Position numbers and translations under genes: made by a program. This document shows positions 24,222-35,142 of a stretch of 64,000 nt of DNA, piece by piece (the first letter of the stretch is position 1; every line of letters begins with the position of its first letter). This DNA comes from Dipteris shenzhenensis (lineage: Eukaryota > Polypodiophyta > Polypodiopsida > Gleicheniales): assembly GCA_047967505.1 (NCBI GenBank), contig CM106538.1; one strand, 5' to 3'. The notes beneath the pieces are model-generated. The model was given only the letters and a program-made list of their open reading frames with translations, searched no databases and was not told where the DNA came from.

Positions 24222-24765
24222 TATCCTGCACTCCACTAAATGTCTCAAATTTTACTGCTGCACCAGCCTCTTTAAAGTCTTTCAACTTCCCTTGAGGTGC
24301 CAAATTATCATATACAGGTGCCTGGGCAAAAGGGACACCAGCACTCTCTCTATCTCCCACACCACCATCATTGGGAAAAGCTGTATTATTCAGACCAGCA
24401 CCCATATTTCCCAAACCAAGGTTACATGCTGCTGCATTGGGCATACCTGTTTGCATCCCTGGGACTGCTCCAACATTTGCATACATCATATTCTGTCCCA
24501 TGGGCTGTAAACTAGGCTGATTTCCAACTGTTTGACTAGCAGGCATACCTGGAAATTGGGCTTGTGGACTGACCATGGCCTGAAAAACTAAACCAGCCCC
24601 AAAATAACCTGGTTGCACCGGGTTCGCCATAATTCCTTGCTGTCCGAAAACCATGGACTGAAAATTATTACCTTGAGTTGGCCTCGGAGTAGCATTAGAC
24701 TGCTGCAGACCATAGAGGTTTTGAGAGGGCTGATCCTGAAAGCTGACATGTGGTCTCTTGTTAGC
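24222..24765 (-). repeat. 544-bp gag segment, copy 2
   Basis: This is the direct repeat of 19336-19879. The copy starts immediately at the broken end of LINE-alpha copy 3 and continues upstream into the true gag N-terminus. Confidence 0.92.
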
Positions 24766-24968
24766 TTCAACATCCCTATCCCTATCCCCATCATCCGGCT
24801 TCCTTTTCTTCGGATGCACTGCCCTGAATAAATCCACATCCGATCATCTTGATGCTCAGCAACATACTGGGACTCCTCTCTTGGACCCTCATCATCATCA
24901 TGAGATTGAGACATCCGCTCTTCCTCTTCCTCTCCAGTAAGACTCAGAGATCTCTCCCTGAGAGACAT
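24222..24968 (-). pseudogene. G1 gag N-terminal part
   Basis: The minus strand starts MSLRERSLSLTGEEEEERMS at 24968, an acidic head. A frame change leads to MDLFRAVHPKKRKPDDGD and a basic Arg/Asp stretch, then the Gln/Met/Gly-rich region shared with 19336-19879. The first frame cannot reach the second without a frameshift near 24840. The head has no zinc finger or known fold. Confidence 0.7.
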
Positions 24969-25077
24969 ATTTACTGAATAGTATGCTATCCTCTTCGCCT
25001 AGTCTGTTGGACTTGCACCAAGCCAACTATAGGCTCCCCTCTTGAAGAAGTTAGGTGGATCCCAGAAATGGAACCAC

Positions 25078-25970
25078 TAAAACCAGCCTTAACAACGTAA
25101 AGGGTGGTAGGATCGAATTAATTACAGCATACACAGTAAATTGGCAAATAATTATGCACCACAAATTAAATCACAAGGGAGCTAGAGCACTTCTACTCAG
25201 ATACAAGGACACCGATTGGCCCCAAACATTGGCACCCCTTGCGGTATTTATTTAACATTCATCTGAAGCCAAGCCGTTGATTTCAAAGGTCTCTGGAAAG
25301 CTGCACCACAGGCAAACCAACGCCCACAAACTCCCAGTCTAGCCCACCCTGTAATTCCTTGCTCGACTCCAAATGGTGAAATACTAGACAACCCTGTGTC
25401 CTCAGCTAACCAAGCATGCAACAGAGGCCCAAAAGCATCTGTGCCACACCTGCAATGCACAACCAAGTACCCAACCAGCCAGACAGGGCTGAACAACTAC
25501 AAGACAAGCCCTCAACAGCCAAACTCTCGTGCAATCAATCAACACAGTACTTCCAAAACAGGTTGCCTCAATCTATAGCCTCTGTGGAAACTGCCCAATA
25601 GCACAAATCAACCTTTCTTTGCGATAAAAGAAACCCAAATGCAATAACTAGCCAGCAACCAATCAGGGAATGACAAAAGCAAGCAAAAAGCAAGCCTTCT
25701 TCTACCCAATATCCACAGAAGATAGGCCACAGGGGCTGAAAAACCCTAGATCCTGCAAAGAAAAGCTGATTCTGCTCTGGCACAACCCCAAAAGCAGCTT
25801 AGAAGAGAACACCCACGCCTGGAAAGTTACCAAAAGCAGCAGCAACACCTAGAAGCTCCCCAAAATCAAATTGCAAGTTCCCTGAAGAGCCTAGACAGCC
25901 TGGAAAGCAAATCGTAATCTGCAATAGGCTCCTGGATCAGGTGCAATTTCGCTTGGCAAGCTCTGGATGC
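25078..25970 (-). repeat. 5' LTR of gypsy G1 (truncated)
   Basis: It aligns with 15140-16040 of the 3' LTR, for example TAAATTGGCAAATAATTATG in both. The alignment ends at CTCTGGATGC (25970), so about 400 bp of the outer part are missing, and LINE-alpha sequence follows at once. Confidence 0.85.
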
Positions 25971-26780
25971 TCAAGGTATTCCAAGCTACTCTTGCAATAG
26001 TGCCGGTAGTGCCATCTAGCCCACTCCATAAAAAACTCATAATAGGCCTTATGAGCTGACAACCACCACTCTGGAGGCAAGGTCCAATCTAGCTGAACTC
26101 CAGAAAAGGAGTTTCTTCCTAATGCTCTCCAACACAGAGTTTCCTCCTAATGCTCTCCAACACAGGAGCAAAGTGATGCGATGAAGAGATACCCAAACTG
26201 ACCTAGCATCCTAGGTATCTGACTGACACATCCCTCTGAATCCATGTGAAATCCAAATCAGCCCCCCAATCTGGAGTGTCATCGTCACAGATCCAAAAGC
26301 CATTGTCATTGTTCCAATTGATGTGAGCACCTACTGCAGTACAAAACAAATCCAAAGCTGTCCTGAAGGAAGTGAGTCTAAGGAGAGGCCTCCACGAAGA
26401 TAGCAATGTCATTTGCTAACTCGTAATCCACGAGGTCCTCTTCCCATCTCAGTGAAAGTCTGAAGACTAAGCCCAAGAATGTCAGCTCGAGACCTAAGAA
26501 AAATATTCATAGCCTCAGCCACAAAGAGGAAAAGAAAAGGGGAAAGAGGGCACCCCTGACGGACTGATTTGGAAGTCTGAAGTATGTCTCCCCTAACCCT
26601 CCTATGAGCACCTGTCTGTGGGCCCTGTACAAGGCTGAGACCCCTCTGATCCATGGATCTGAAAAACCAAAGTGATGAAGGCTGCCCTCCAAGAAGTCCC
26701 AATCTTGTAGCCTGTGAATCATGGAAATACATGCCCTGTTTGGTCCGTAGGATGTTCATGTTCATCAAAGTATCTCTCTT
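25971..26780 (-). mobile_element. LINE-alpha copy 4, RT part (5' truncated)
   Basis: The minus frames contain DWDFLEGSLHHFGFSDPWIR, ALYRAHRQVLIGG, SVRQGCPLSPFLFLFVAEAM and AHINWNNDNGFWICDDDT, which match LINE-alpha ORF2. Compared with copies 1 and 2 it starts inside RT. Its 3' junction is at a position about 0.83 kb upstream of where the 14-15 kb piece begins, so sequence was lost at the gypsy boundary. Confidence 0.85.
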
Positions 26781-27741
26781 CCTAGGAAAATGTTGTGCAT
26801 CCTATGCCAGCACTATATGCAGGCTTTTTAAAAAGTTTTTCAAATCCACGTGCAAATCTTAAAAACTCACAAAGTCTTAACTTGCCATCGACAAGAAGTG
26901 AGCAGTTTCAATAGCAGGCTCCCCCCAGAAGCAAAGGCTCCCCCCAGAAGCAAAGGCTCTTTATAGCAAAGGCTCCCCCCAGAAGCAAATGATTGCCAGA
27001 GGAACAAAGCTGGAAATGGACCAATGGGAAATTGTTACTTCTCTGACTGCCAATTTGTGCATTTGATTTGTGAATATAAACAGCATAGACCACATTATTT
27101 GAAGGTGGCTGCCCTGGATGCTACCTTCCTCATGTGGATTTGAGATTATGTGACAACTGCTTTCTCGTTGCTTTTACAAAGATAATCACAAAACTCTCCC
27201 ATGGGAAAATGATGTTGCAGCCCCGAGGTGGAAATCCAACCAGCTGCTTTTATCTTTCTTCCTTTTCACGCACACAGAAATGTTAGCTGCATCCGAGCAT
27301 TTTAGGACTAACAGATTAATTGGAGCATAAGGTGGAGTCCTCAAGAAGAGCTGCAAAAGCATTTTTTATCACAACCTTTACAGTCACCTCTTCAGACCTG
27401 CAGGACAAAGGAGGCCTCATTTTGCTATTAAATAGGTTAGCATGATGTTGGCTAGCTTCCTCACATACTTGATGACTTGCTCAGGTCAGATTCTGGATCT
27501 TTCAATTGTGGTTAATTGTATGTATTTTGCATCAAAGAAGGTATCTTCCAAAGATGCAAAAGCCCATTCAGTGCAGAAAATATGTGTAAGCAGAGGAGTA
27601 CATGTAAATTTGCTGAGACAGTAGTTGGGCAACCAATCAGCCTCAGCCTCTTAAACGAAAAGGGGCACACAAAAAGGATACAAGCACACCTATGCATTCC
27701 GATTCACCATTTTTTCTTTTGTTCCCACAGATATCCCTTAC
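26781..27741 (-). other. OSC intron 4, 5' remnant
   Basis: This unique-looking intron sequence between the LINE-alpha edge and the fourth OSC exon has no coding signal. It contains a small tandem repeat at 26917-26989. Confidence 0.6.
26917..26989. repeat. 19-bp tandem repeat in OSC intron 4
   Basis: GGCTCCCCCCAGAAGCAAA occurs at 26917, 26936 and 26971, with a variant unit (GGCTCTTTATAGCAAA) between the second and third. Confidence 0.93.
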
Positions 27742-27822
27742 CTGTCCTGAACTAATGAGAGTGAGCAAAGCCCAAGACGTATTGACAATATGTGGCCGGT
27801 CATTTGGTAGGTTCGTGTACAC
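27742..27822 (-). CDS. OSC exon (fourth of six)
   Basis: This 81-nt, 27-codon exon encodes [20 protein letters not shown] and ends SSGQ. The acceptor is TTTCTGTAACCAG and the donor GTAAGG. It follows the previous exon in phase 0 across a 179-bp intron. Confidence 0.95.
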
Positions 27823-28001
27823 CTGGTTACAGAAAAAAGTCATATCACCTGACACCATTTACAATGACTGAAAACTCTATTTTGAAAAACAATAACTTTC
27901 GAGTTGTTAGCTTATTCAAAAAGGGTACTGCGTCTAAGCTAAACATGTAATGTGATGCAGAGGAAAACCTCATATAAACTAGCATTGAGAAATTGGGCTA
28001 C

Positions 28002-28179
28002 CTTATTTTGGCATGAAAGATAACTTTCCCCCCATCCGCCAGATGGAAGCTGCTTTGACAATAGAAAGTCACAGGCCTTTTGAATTGCTTTCGAGTTCTC
28101 GTATGATTGGCCAGCAGCAATCAATCCAAGAACTCCGAACCATGTAGCATATGTAAAGCAGACTGCCCATGAGCCATAC
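28002..28179 (-). CDS. OSC exon (third of six)
   Basis: This 178-nt exon encodes [19 protein letters not shown] and onward to [17 protein letters not shown], the strongest OSC signature in the window and a full QW repeat. The acceptor is TTGCATGCAG and the donor GTAGCC. The reading frame is uninterrupted. Confidence 0.96.
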
Positions 28180-28224
28180 CTGCATGCAACCATATCCAAA
28201 TATTCACAGATGTGTGGATTTCAA

Positions 28225-28238
28225 TTACCCAGTAGTAT
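28225..28238. repeat. Target-site duplication, 5' side of LINE-alpha copy 1
   Basis: TTACCCAGTAGTAT here pairs with TCACCCAGAAGTAT at 35229-35242 (12 of 14 identical). This fixes the LINE at 28239-35228. Confidence 0.82.
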
Positions 28239-28319
28239 ATTCCAACACCCCCCCATGAAGGCAAGGTGAGAGAACGATGAGCCAGAGAAAGATTGAGCTT
28301 GGCTCCCAAGACCGGAGCT

Positions 28320-28915
28320 GCTGCTCCTCCCCGTGAAGCCCCTCTGCCCCCTCCGTCAGCCCCTCCCTCACCCTCCTCCTCCTCTCCCTCCCCCCCTCGC
28401 TGCCCTCTCCCTCGCTGCCCTCTCCCCTCCCTGCCCCCTCCCCTCGCTGCCCTCTCCCTCCCTCCCCTCACTGCCCCCCCCCCCCCCCCCTGCCTGCTGC
28501 CCCTGCCTTCCCCGGCCCCTCCTCCACCCCCGCCCCCTCCTTTACCCCCGCCTGCTGTCCCTGCCCTCCCCGCCCCTCTCCTCCCCCCCGCCCCCTCCCT
28601 CCCCCTCCCCCGCCCCCTCCTTTCCACTCACCCGCTCCCCTCTTCCCCCCCCCACCTGCTGTCCCTGCCCTCCCCACCCCCCTCCTTTCCCTCCGCCCCC
28701 TCCTTCACCCCACCCTTCCTAACCAGCCCCCTCCCTTCCTCTCCCCCGCCGTCCCTCCCCCTCCCCGCCAGCCCCCTCCCTCCCTTCCTAACCCGCCCCC
28801 TCCTTTCCTTTCCTCTCCCCGCCCCCTCCGCCTCCCCTCGCAGCCTTCCTCCTTCTCCCCCCCCCCGACTCCTTTCCTCCTCTTCCTCTCTCTCCTTCCC
28901 TCTGCTGTTCTCCTT
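28320..28915 (+). promoter_or_regulatory. Polypyrimidine 5' UTR of LINE-alpha
   Basis: About 600 bp of the plus strand is almost only C and T, in CCCTCC-type units with runs of up to 18 C. The same kind of tract begins LINE-alpha copy 3 (23165-23530) and copy 2 (63850-64000, as G/A on the plus strand). It is therefore part of the element, presumably its 5' UTR/promoter. Long frames predicted across it are composition artefacts. Confidence 0.75.
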
Positions 28916-28979
28916 CTTCCTGCGCCCATGTTCCAAGGCGTCCTGGGCAGCAGTTTCATCGACGGAGCTTTTTTAGTGT

Positions 28980-30394
28980 TTGAATCGACCCTTTCACTTC
29001 GATTGGCGAATGGATCCCCATGCAGCCAATCTTCGTCCACCTCCACTGGCCGCGAGAACCGTCATTTTCTCAAAAGACGAGTTGCAGAAGCTCAAGAAAG
29101 ATGTGGAACTAGAAGGCTCCACATCACTTTTCGCCCGCATCTTTGGGTCACACCCTTCCAGATCACAGGCCACAGACTGGATGCTGGCAGCATTACAAGG
29201 AGATCTCGCCCCACACTTCAGGGATATTCGACTTTTGGGACGTGGATTCTTCCAAGTGGTTTTCGACTCCCACACGTCCACAGCCCTTGTTCTCAAAGCT
29301 AATCCTCTGGCTTTGGGTTCGAGGAGGATTTTTCTTTTGCCCTACACCTTGGACTTCGATCCGGTCAAGGACAGTTAGGTCACATCACTGTTCATTAGAT
29401 TTCTTGGACTTCCTCAAGTCTACCATCGACTTCTTGCTACTATCAGAGCCACATTCGAAGTGGACACTGAGATCCCTCCCCTTCCTGGCATGCCTTCTTC
29501 CTCGGCAGAGGCAGTTAGAGCGGACAGGGTGCCTCAAGTTAGGGTCATTGTCTCTGACCCTAACATCTCAGATGACCACATCATGCTTCAGCGCCCAGAT
29601 GGCTCTCTTTTTCGACAAAGAGTCGAGATTGCAGGTAGACAGGACCAGTGCAGGATTTGCAGGACCCTTGGGCACTTTGCTAGAGATTGCCCAAGGAAGA
29701 GAAAAAGACCCAAGAGGTCTTCTGGTGCGGCTCCTTCACGTACTACCCCGACTGCACCTTCCCAACGCCTTGTACCACGCACTCCGGGACCACCAGGAGC
29801 AGCAGGGCGCCCTGCTTCGCGCACCCCAGGACCACCAGGGGTAGTAGGGCGCCCAAAGCCCGCAGCACATCCAGTACCACGATGGAGAGCGATCAGAGCG
29901 GCTCCCTTACCTCAAGAGGAGACCTTTGGTCCGGTTCAGACAGACGCCATCCAAACTCTAGAGGTAGATATTGCTGCAGCCCCAGACACTACAATTCCAC
30001 ATCAGGAGGGAACTTTAGATGCACCAGTACCAACCCCAGTCACTTTGGTTTCTAATCTTGAGGGGGCTACCAATACTTCTTCCCCACAGATTGTTCCTGC
30101 CACAGTCAGGACGACCAAGGGAATGCATGCACAGATGAGGACTCAAGATTCCTCTTCAGCCCTGCCACAGGCCTCCTCAGCCCCCAGCTCCAATTCTGCT
30201 GATAGAGGCCTGGCAGGTCCTTCTCCTCCTTCCACGAGTACAGGTCTTCTTCGCACTCCTCGGCCAGACCTGCTTCTCAGGAACTCTTTTTCAGCACTGG
30301 CAGACTCGACGACTTTTATGGATGATGAGGAGTTTGTGCCTTCCACCTTAGGGGTCTTGGTCATTGGGATTCCTTTTGATAGGGCCTCCCTCTC
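28980..30394 (+). pseudogene. LINE-alpha copy 1 ORF1 (DUF4283, CCHC knuckle)
   Basis: An RNA-binding protein of the LINE particle. Residues of about 1-130 include WRMDPHAANLRPPP, FSKDELQKLKKDVELEGS and the DUF4283 core LLGRGFFQVVFDSHTST. An in-frame TAG at 29376-29378 is followed without frame change by VTSLFIRFLGLPQVYHRLL. Then come the knuckle CRICRTLGHFARDC near 29650, a Pro/Arg/Ser-rich linker with a repeated RTPGPPG unit, and a C-terminal motif LLLRNSFSALADS. The final part is interrupted at 30394 by a 199-bp insertion. Confidence 0.85.
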
Positions 30395-30610
30395 TTTTTT
30401 TTTTGCCGAAAAAACAGTGCTAATTATATTACTTCGAGAACAAGATACAAAAGGTCAGCTTGTAGCTGACGGGCTGCGTTCACAAATCGGACACAGCCCT
30501 AAAAGGTAACACAATAAATCACTCTCTCACGTCGGGATAAGGCGAGTGTGAATGAACAGCCATCGGGGTGGTGAGTAGCACCACCGAAGGCCCGATAGGG
30601 CCTCCCTCTC
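30378..30610 (-). mobile_element. 199-bp SINE-like or truncated-LINE insertion with 17-bp TSD
   Basis: GATAGGGCCTCCCTCTC occurs exactly at 30378-30394 and 30594-30610, enclosing 199 bp (30395-30593) that are absent from LINE-alpha copy 2. The plus strand of the insert starts with ten T, so the insert is a minus-strand retroposon with an A tail. Just before its tail it has GAAGTAATATAATTAGCAC. I saw no convincing pol III A and B boxes, so SINE and short 5'-truncated LINE are both possible. Confidence 0.88.
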
Positions 30611-30733
30611 AGCAGTTGTGGGGATCCTTTCACATGTTGAGTTTCCTGCCCGCAATAGTAGTGTTTCGGCCCAGGGGAAGCTGGTCTCCTCTACTAGGTC
30701 GGGTAAGCCTTTCCACCCAACATCCTCCTGTCG

Positions 30734-33700
30734 ATGAGGATAGTCACCTGGAACATACAGGGCCTAGGCGGAGTTCCACACCGTCGTCGTAGGCAGCTGA
30801 TCCAGAATCAGCTTCATCCAGGTGTCACTAGAGGTGCTATTGATATCCTTCTTATCCAAGAACACAAGTTGGATGCCAGTGATTGCTCTAAATCTGGCAA
30901 ACTTCTTTCAGGTCATACCTTCCGGTTGTCTGCTATAGGCACAAGGGGAGGTACTTGCATTTCGGTCTCTCCTTCTATTTTACCCTTGGTTGCTGGTCAT
31001 GGTATTATCTCCCCGTCTAGAGCTCAATGGATCATTATTTTGATTGGAGGGCGTAAGATTGGTCTTCTCAATCTGTATGCCCCCAACAACAGAGGGGAGC
31101 GAGTCTCCTTTTGGAAGGAGTTACTATCTTGAGCCCCCATTGCAGATTCCTGGATCATTCGTGGCGATTTCAACATGGTTGAGTTGCCATCAAACAAAAA
31201 GGGAGGCAAACAAGGTGATATTCATTCTATGGAAAGGGCAGCCTGGGATGTCTTTCTCTTTCGGTATAGTGGCAGGCACACTTGGCTTGATGATGCCTTT
31301 CATGTTACGCCACAGTCCCATACTCTTTGTCGAACAGGAGAGTACACATGCCCATACATGCATGTATTGACAGATTTTATGTAGATGATTGGGCACTTGA
31401 CAAAGGCGGATCTATATGCTACTGGGGTTACCACTTCATATCATTCTCCAGTGGTGTTGCAGATTCTTAAGCCTCATCGGAGAGGACGCTCTGCCAGTGT
31501 CAGGATTCCGGATGGCTTTTATGCAGAGAAGAGCCTCACGGAGGATATTTTACAGATTTGGGTTTTTCTCACATACAGGGTGGAGTTGTCCGCCCATCTC
31601 AGATAGCTGCAGCCTTATCCGAAATAAGTGACTATTATCATACAGTCGCTGATTCCGCCCATCTCAGGTAGCTGTAGCCTTATCCATAATTAGTGACTAT
31701 TATCATAAAGTCGCTGATTCCAGGAGACGTGAGATTCTCAGACGTAAGATTGGTATACGCCAGCAATTAGCGTCCCTTCAGAGGAAAGAGCAGAAGAGGC
31801 CCACAGATGCTTGGATTCAGGAGCGCCTTGCTACAGCAAGGGCTCATATACAGATATTGTTGGATCAGAGAGCAGAGTATGCCTTTCATGCACGGGAATC
31901 CTTTTAGATTCAGATGGGTGGCAGGGTCAGCAAACACTTTTTCTCTACTGATGGACCCAGACATAGTAGACATAGTGTCTCGCAGCTTGTTGACTCAGAC
32001 GGGGTCTTACAGTCAAATCATGATGCCGTCATGCGTGTAGCTTCACATTTTTTTGCATCCCTTTTTACTACAGATCCGGGCACACAGGCCATAGATGATG
32101 CCAAAGAGGTTATTTGGCAGTGTATCCCTGTATTGGTGAAGATTGAGATGTATGTTTCTCTTGATGCACCTTTCACCAATGCAGAATTCAAGACTGCATT
32201 ACTTGCCCTTCACAAAAGCAAGTGCCCAGGTTCGGATGGACTTACCCCTTCTTTTTTTATTACTTTTTTGAAGCAGATTGGTGATCACATTACATCAGCC
32301 CTGCACGGCGTGTGGGACTCTGGTGAGATGCCTCACTCACTTACAGATGGTCTCATTCATCTCATCCCAAAAGCGGTTAATAGGAATTTAGTGTCACAAT
32401 GGAGACCCATCACTCTATTGGGCACTTTTTATAAGATTTTGGCGAAAGCCATCAGTATGCGGCTACAGGTTTTTCTTCCAGATTTGATTCATGACACACA
32501 GACAGGGTTTGTGCATGGCAGAAGTATTTTCGATAATATTTTCTCATTTTGGGAGGCCTCAGAATGGGCCATGCAGAGCCGCCAGAGAATGGCCATTCTA
32601 CTCTCGGACTTTGAGAAAGTTTACAACAGAGTAGACTGGGATTTTTTAGAGGGTACTCTTTCTCGCTTTGGTTTTTCAGATGCATGGATTAGAGGAGTAT
32701 CCTCTCTCTACAAATCAGCCCATAGCCAGGTGCTTATTGGGGGGGTAAGAGAGGACAGATTTCAGATCGGTAGATCAGTCTGCCAGGGATGTCCTCTTGC
32801 CCTTTTGTTTTTCTGTTTGTGGCGGAAGCTATGAGTATCTACCTTAGATCTCAAGCTGATATTTATGGGCTGAGGCTTCCTCTTCGCCGGAAAGAAGAGC
32901 TCCTGGATAGTGAGTTGGCACATGACACAGCTGTTTTTTTGGATGCCTCCCCCGAGACACTCACTTCGTTCCAGACAACCTTGGATTTATTTTACACGAC
33001 TGCAGGTGCACACATTAATTGGCATAAATCCAATGGTTTTTTAATTTGCCATGATGACACCTTGGATTGGGGTAATGATATTGGTTTCACTACTTGGGCA
33101 CAGAGGGGTGTCTCCGTCAAATATTTGGGCTGCCAAGTTGAGGTGGGCATCTCTCCTTCACAACAGTTTGCCCCGGTGTTGGAGAGCATCAAAAGAAAGC
33201 TCCTTTTCTGGAGCTCAGCCAAACTTGACTTGGTATCTAGAGTGGTGGTGGTTAACCAGGTTCTTCTAGCCACAGCATGGTTTGTATGTTCTTGTTGGTG
33301 CCACTCTAGGGATTGTATCACTCAGCTCAAGAGGCCCGTACGAAATTTTTTATGGAGTGGTCTAGATGGCACAACTGATATTACAACCAAGGTGGCTTGG
33401 GAGACCTTGATTCTTCTTACAAGAGAAGGGGGTTTGAATATCATTGACCCGGATCTATAGCGCAGAGCTTTACTCTACAAGGTCGTCGTGAGAGGACTTA
33501 TGCCAAGACAAGAGCCTTGGAAGGACTTTTTTATCAAATGCATACAGTCTCGCACACCCACTTCAGGAGATGATTGGATACACAGTACCAGATGGGTTTT
33601 CACCACAACCCACCTCAGATCTCCGTCTTCCCCTCTTATGGTTGATATACTGAAAGCATGGGCCAGCTTCAAGAGTACTCTTCACAGAATTCCCTCGTCC

Positions 33701-35142
33701 ACCCGTGAAGAGATTGAAAGACAGCCTATCATGTGGAACGACATTATTTTTGATGAGCATGGCAGACCACTTGGAGCTTCTCTCTACATGCAGTGGCCTA
33801 GATGGGAGAGGGGCCCTGCATCTACTGTGGGAGCATGGAAAGCCTTCAGGAGGCTTCCTGCAGACCGATAGGCCCAGGTGGTTCATAATCTCAGAGGGAG
33901 TGCAGGGAGAATTCAACAGATTGATGCAGCCTTGCCCTTGGATTGGGTGGACACAGATGACATGCCTATTACTTATTCGACCTGGATGGGGGCATTTTCC
34001 AGATCGGGCATTCCTTTGCAGGTGATTGCTTTACGTAACACATGAGGATGCCCTAGTCTTTCATGTTTCTTCGGGGGGCAGGCTGTCTAAGCCAACAGAT
34101 GATATATTGTTAGAGGTACCGTTTCAGCCAGTCAAGGTAGTGGGCTTCATGGAGCATGGCTCTCTTTCACAGTGATACTTGGATCCTGACCCGCTACTCA
34201 TTGCCCTGGGCTCATGGAGGCTGTGGCTCTATGGAGGTGTCCCAATTAAGTTTTTGCAGTGGGACCCTGGGGAATGGGAGTGGATAGATGAAGGGCACCG
34301 AGAGAAAGGCATCCCCTTCTTTCGTTACACGGTCAGTAATGCCAAGAAATTCCAGCTCAGCTATAGGGGTTGGAGACCCACCAGAGCTCCTCATTGGGAG
34401 AATTATCTGATTTCTACAGACTTGCAGAAATTTTTTTGGCAGAGGCTCTTGAAATCCCATCGGAATAGAAAAATCACTCTCTTCTTTTGGCTTTCTATTC
34501 ATGGTGGGATAGCAGTGAATCATTGGAGATCCAGGTTTGGGGTTAACCCTACTTGCCCTCGTTGCCTTTCTGCTTCGGAAACAGTACAACACTGCCTTTG
34601 GGATTGCAGACAAGCAAGAATCATATGGAAGGGGATTGCAAGACTTTTCAGCACTTTTGTTCGCCTCCCCTTCTATATGACCTGGGGATCAGTGGCTTGG
34701 CTCACTCTTTCAGGGCCCTAGGTCTTCTTCGAGAGACATGACTCGTCTTGGGCTCTACACATCCGATGACACCTTGTGGAGTCGTGCTCTTTAGAGGATG
34801 TTCCGGCCACTCTTTTCAGTGCTGCTCATTCCTCGCTTGACTCTCCATGAGAGGTTTTAGCTAGCATTGCAGCATGGCACATTTGGAGAGCCAGATGCAC
34901 TGAGGCTATGGAGGGTTCTCAGGTTCACCCCTTCTCAGATCTTGGCCAGTACTTGGACAGATATGATACACACTCTGATGGCCATATGGGTGACCATGCA
35001 GGGATCCTCTCGAGCAGCCTCCTCCAAGAGAGTTACTTTTCTCAGGGATTGGAGAGACTCTCCCTTCCTTGCTGAGACTTCTACAAGGTTGAGTTGGCAT
35101 TTTCAGCCTCAGCCTTGCTTTCTTTCTACCTCGTTCTTCTGA
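30734..35142 (+). pseudogene. LINE-alpha copy 1 ORF2 (endonuclease, RT, zf-RVT)
   Basis: Endonuclease: MRIVTWNIQGLGG at the start, LLIQEHKLDA, NLYAPNNRGERVSFW, RGDFNMVELPS near 31165, and TSYHSPVVLQI near 31440, where the usual motif is SDH. RT from about 31910: GDHITSALHGVWDSGEMPH, LIHLIPK, QWRPITLLGTF, QTGFVHGRSIFDNI, LLSDFEKVYNRVDW, CQGCPL, and AHDTAVFLDA as motif C with the first catalytic Asp lost. C-terminus: VNHWRSRFGVNPTCPRCLSA and VQHCLWDCRQARIIW, the zf-RVT finger. Stops occur near 31131, 33460, 33869 and 34172 and frames shift several times, so the gene is dead. Confidence 0.9.
31591..31720 (+). repeat. 65-bp tandem duplication within LINE-alpha copy 1
   Basis: The segment starting CGCCCATCTCAG is present twice (31591-31655, 31656-31720), with a few substitutions. 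The matching site in copy 2 (near 61330-61400) has it once, so the duplication arose in this copy. Confidence 0.92.

Larger units (their letters stand above)
15140..25970 (-). mobile_element. Ty3/gypsy element G1 with internal LINE mosaic
   Basis: LTRs are at 25078-25970 (5', truncated) and 15140-16442 (3'). Between them, on the minus strand, lie gag, a protease region, reverse transcriptase and RNase H. No integrase is found: only about 340 bp separate the RNase H end from the 3' LTR. A 4.3 kb mosaic of LINE pieces (19880-24221) sits inside gag between two 544-bp copies of gag sequence. Several stops (for example a TAG in the VLLI/KKDGSW block of RT) show it is dead. The two LTRs look about 90% identical where both survive. 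Confidence 0.85.

Noticed and set aside
27643-28199. Two short frames as separate small genes
   Set aside because: They are OSC exons with intron read-through at their ends; splice sites and phase show they belong to one gene.
28121-28976. Long Pro/Ser/Leu-rich and Gly/Arg-rich frames on both strands across the polypyrimidine tract
   Set aside because: They follow from the C/T-only composition. All frames are open there and none has a known fold; the tract recurs as the LINE-alpha 5' UTR.
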